From NCBI RefSeq assembly GCF_014195485.1, contig NZ_JACIBU010000001.1, positions 2,170,001-2,234,000 on the forward strand: a DNA stretch of 64,000 nucleotides. Direction: 5' to 3'. Numbering within the stretch: position 1 is the stretch's first letter; every line of letters begins with the position of its first letter. A program made the position numbers and the translations under genes. Origin of the DNA: Modestobacter versicolor. GTDB lineage: Bacteria > Actinomycetota > Actinomycetes > Mycobacteriales > Geodermatophilaceae. The notes under the pieces are model-generated. The model was not told the DNA's origin. It was given only the letters and a program-made list of their open reading frames with translations, and did no database searches. Shown here one piece after another: positions 63,977-64,000 of the stretch.

Positions 63977-64000
63977 GCTCCAGCACGTCACCAGGTGACC

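Overview
This is a very GC-rich (roughly three quarters G+C) actinobacterial chromosome segment with dense genes, many GTG starts, and repeated 4-bp start/stop overlaps (GTGA, ATGA). Mycothiol biosynthesis (mshB), the succinylase lysine/diaminopimelate genes dapC, dapD and dapE, a DUF3117 protein, and an siroheme sulfite reductase next to an APS reductase all point to Actinomycetota. The style (frequent CsbD and MT0933-like small proteins, hairpin families, gene order) fits Geodermatophilaceae such as Blastococcus, Geodermatophilus or Modestobacter; the family assignment is inference. I see no rRNA, tRNA, CRISPR array, phage or transposase gene.

Layout. 1-13.8 kb: a partial Rossmann protein, an MT0933-like small protein, an M17 leucyl aminopeptidase, DUF3117, DNA-3-methyladenine glycosylase I, a sugar-nucleotide epimerase with a Cys insertion, an EamA exporter, a GT-C-like membrane protein, a DUF808 protein, then a four-gene run (GT2 glycosyltransferase, DUF2064, membrane cytochrome-molybdopterin protein, small membrane protein) facing a MacB/FtsX-type ABC exporter. 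13.9-27.2 kb: DUF2243 and CtaG-like genes, a LOG-DivIVA-SRPBCC operon, divergent dapE/dapD, a hydrolase, a lysozyme-like exported protein, an AraC regulator divergent from an NmrA reductase, dapC with its ferredoxin, and mshB. The set DUF3117, tag, LOG, dapE/dapD, dapC/fdx and mshB is also found, in another arrangement, in the Rv1170-Rv1211 part of the Mycobacterium tuberculosis chromosome (from memory).

27.2-39.7 kb: two complete oligopeptide ABC importers in tandem on the minus strand. The first is binding protein, B, C, D, F; the second is B, C, fused DF, binding protein. 40-45 kb: CsbD, the TldD/TldE protease pair, a DUF559 nuclease-like gene bracketed by inverted repeats, and an SRPBCC-Nudix fusion. 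45-48.4 kb: a sulfate assimilation unit made of an Rrf2 regulator, a Cys-containing leader peptide of the HVDL type, sulfite reductase, a zinc-ribbon protein and APS reductase. 48.4-55.1 kb: small metabolic genes, a frameshifted GNAT gene, a HipA-like kinase paired with DUF3037, and a formate/nitrite-type transporter. 55.1-60.3 kb: an ABC-2 exporter, a Tat multicopper oxidase, and a sulfite-oxidase-like molybdoenzyme with its own reductase. 60.5-63.9 kb: the sdhCAB succinate dehydrogenase operon.

Two general signals stand out. Many genes have a TANNNT or NANNNT hexamer 6-8 bases before the start codon, which predicts leaderless mRNAs. Convergent gene ends carry long perfect hairpins, some belonging to recognisable families. 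Two genes (pepA and dapC) seem to start with CTG overlapping the stop of the gene before.
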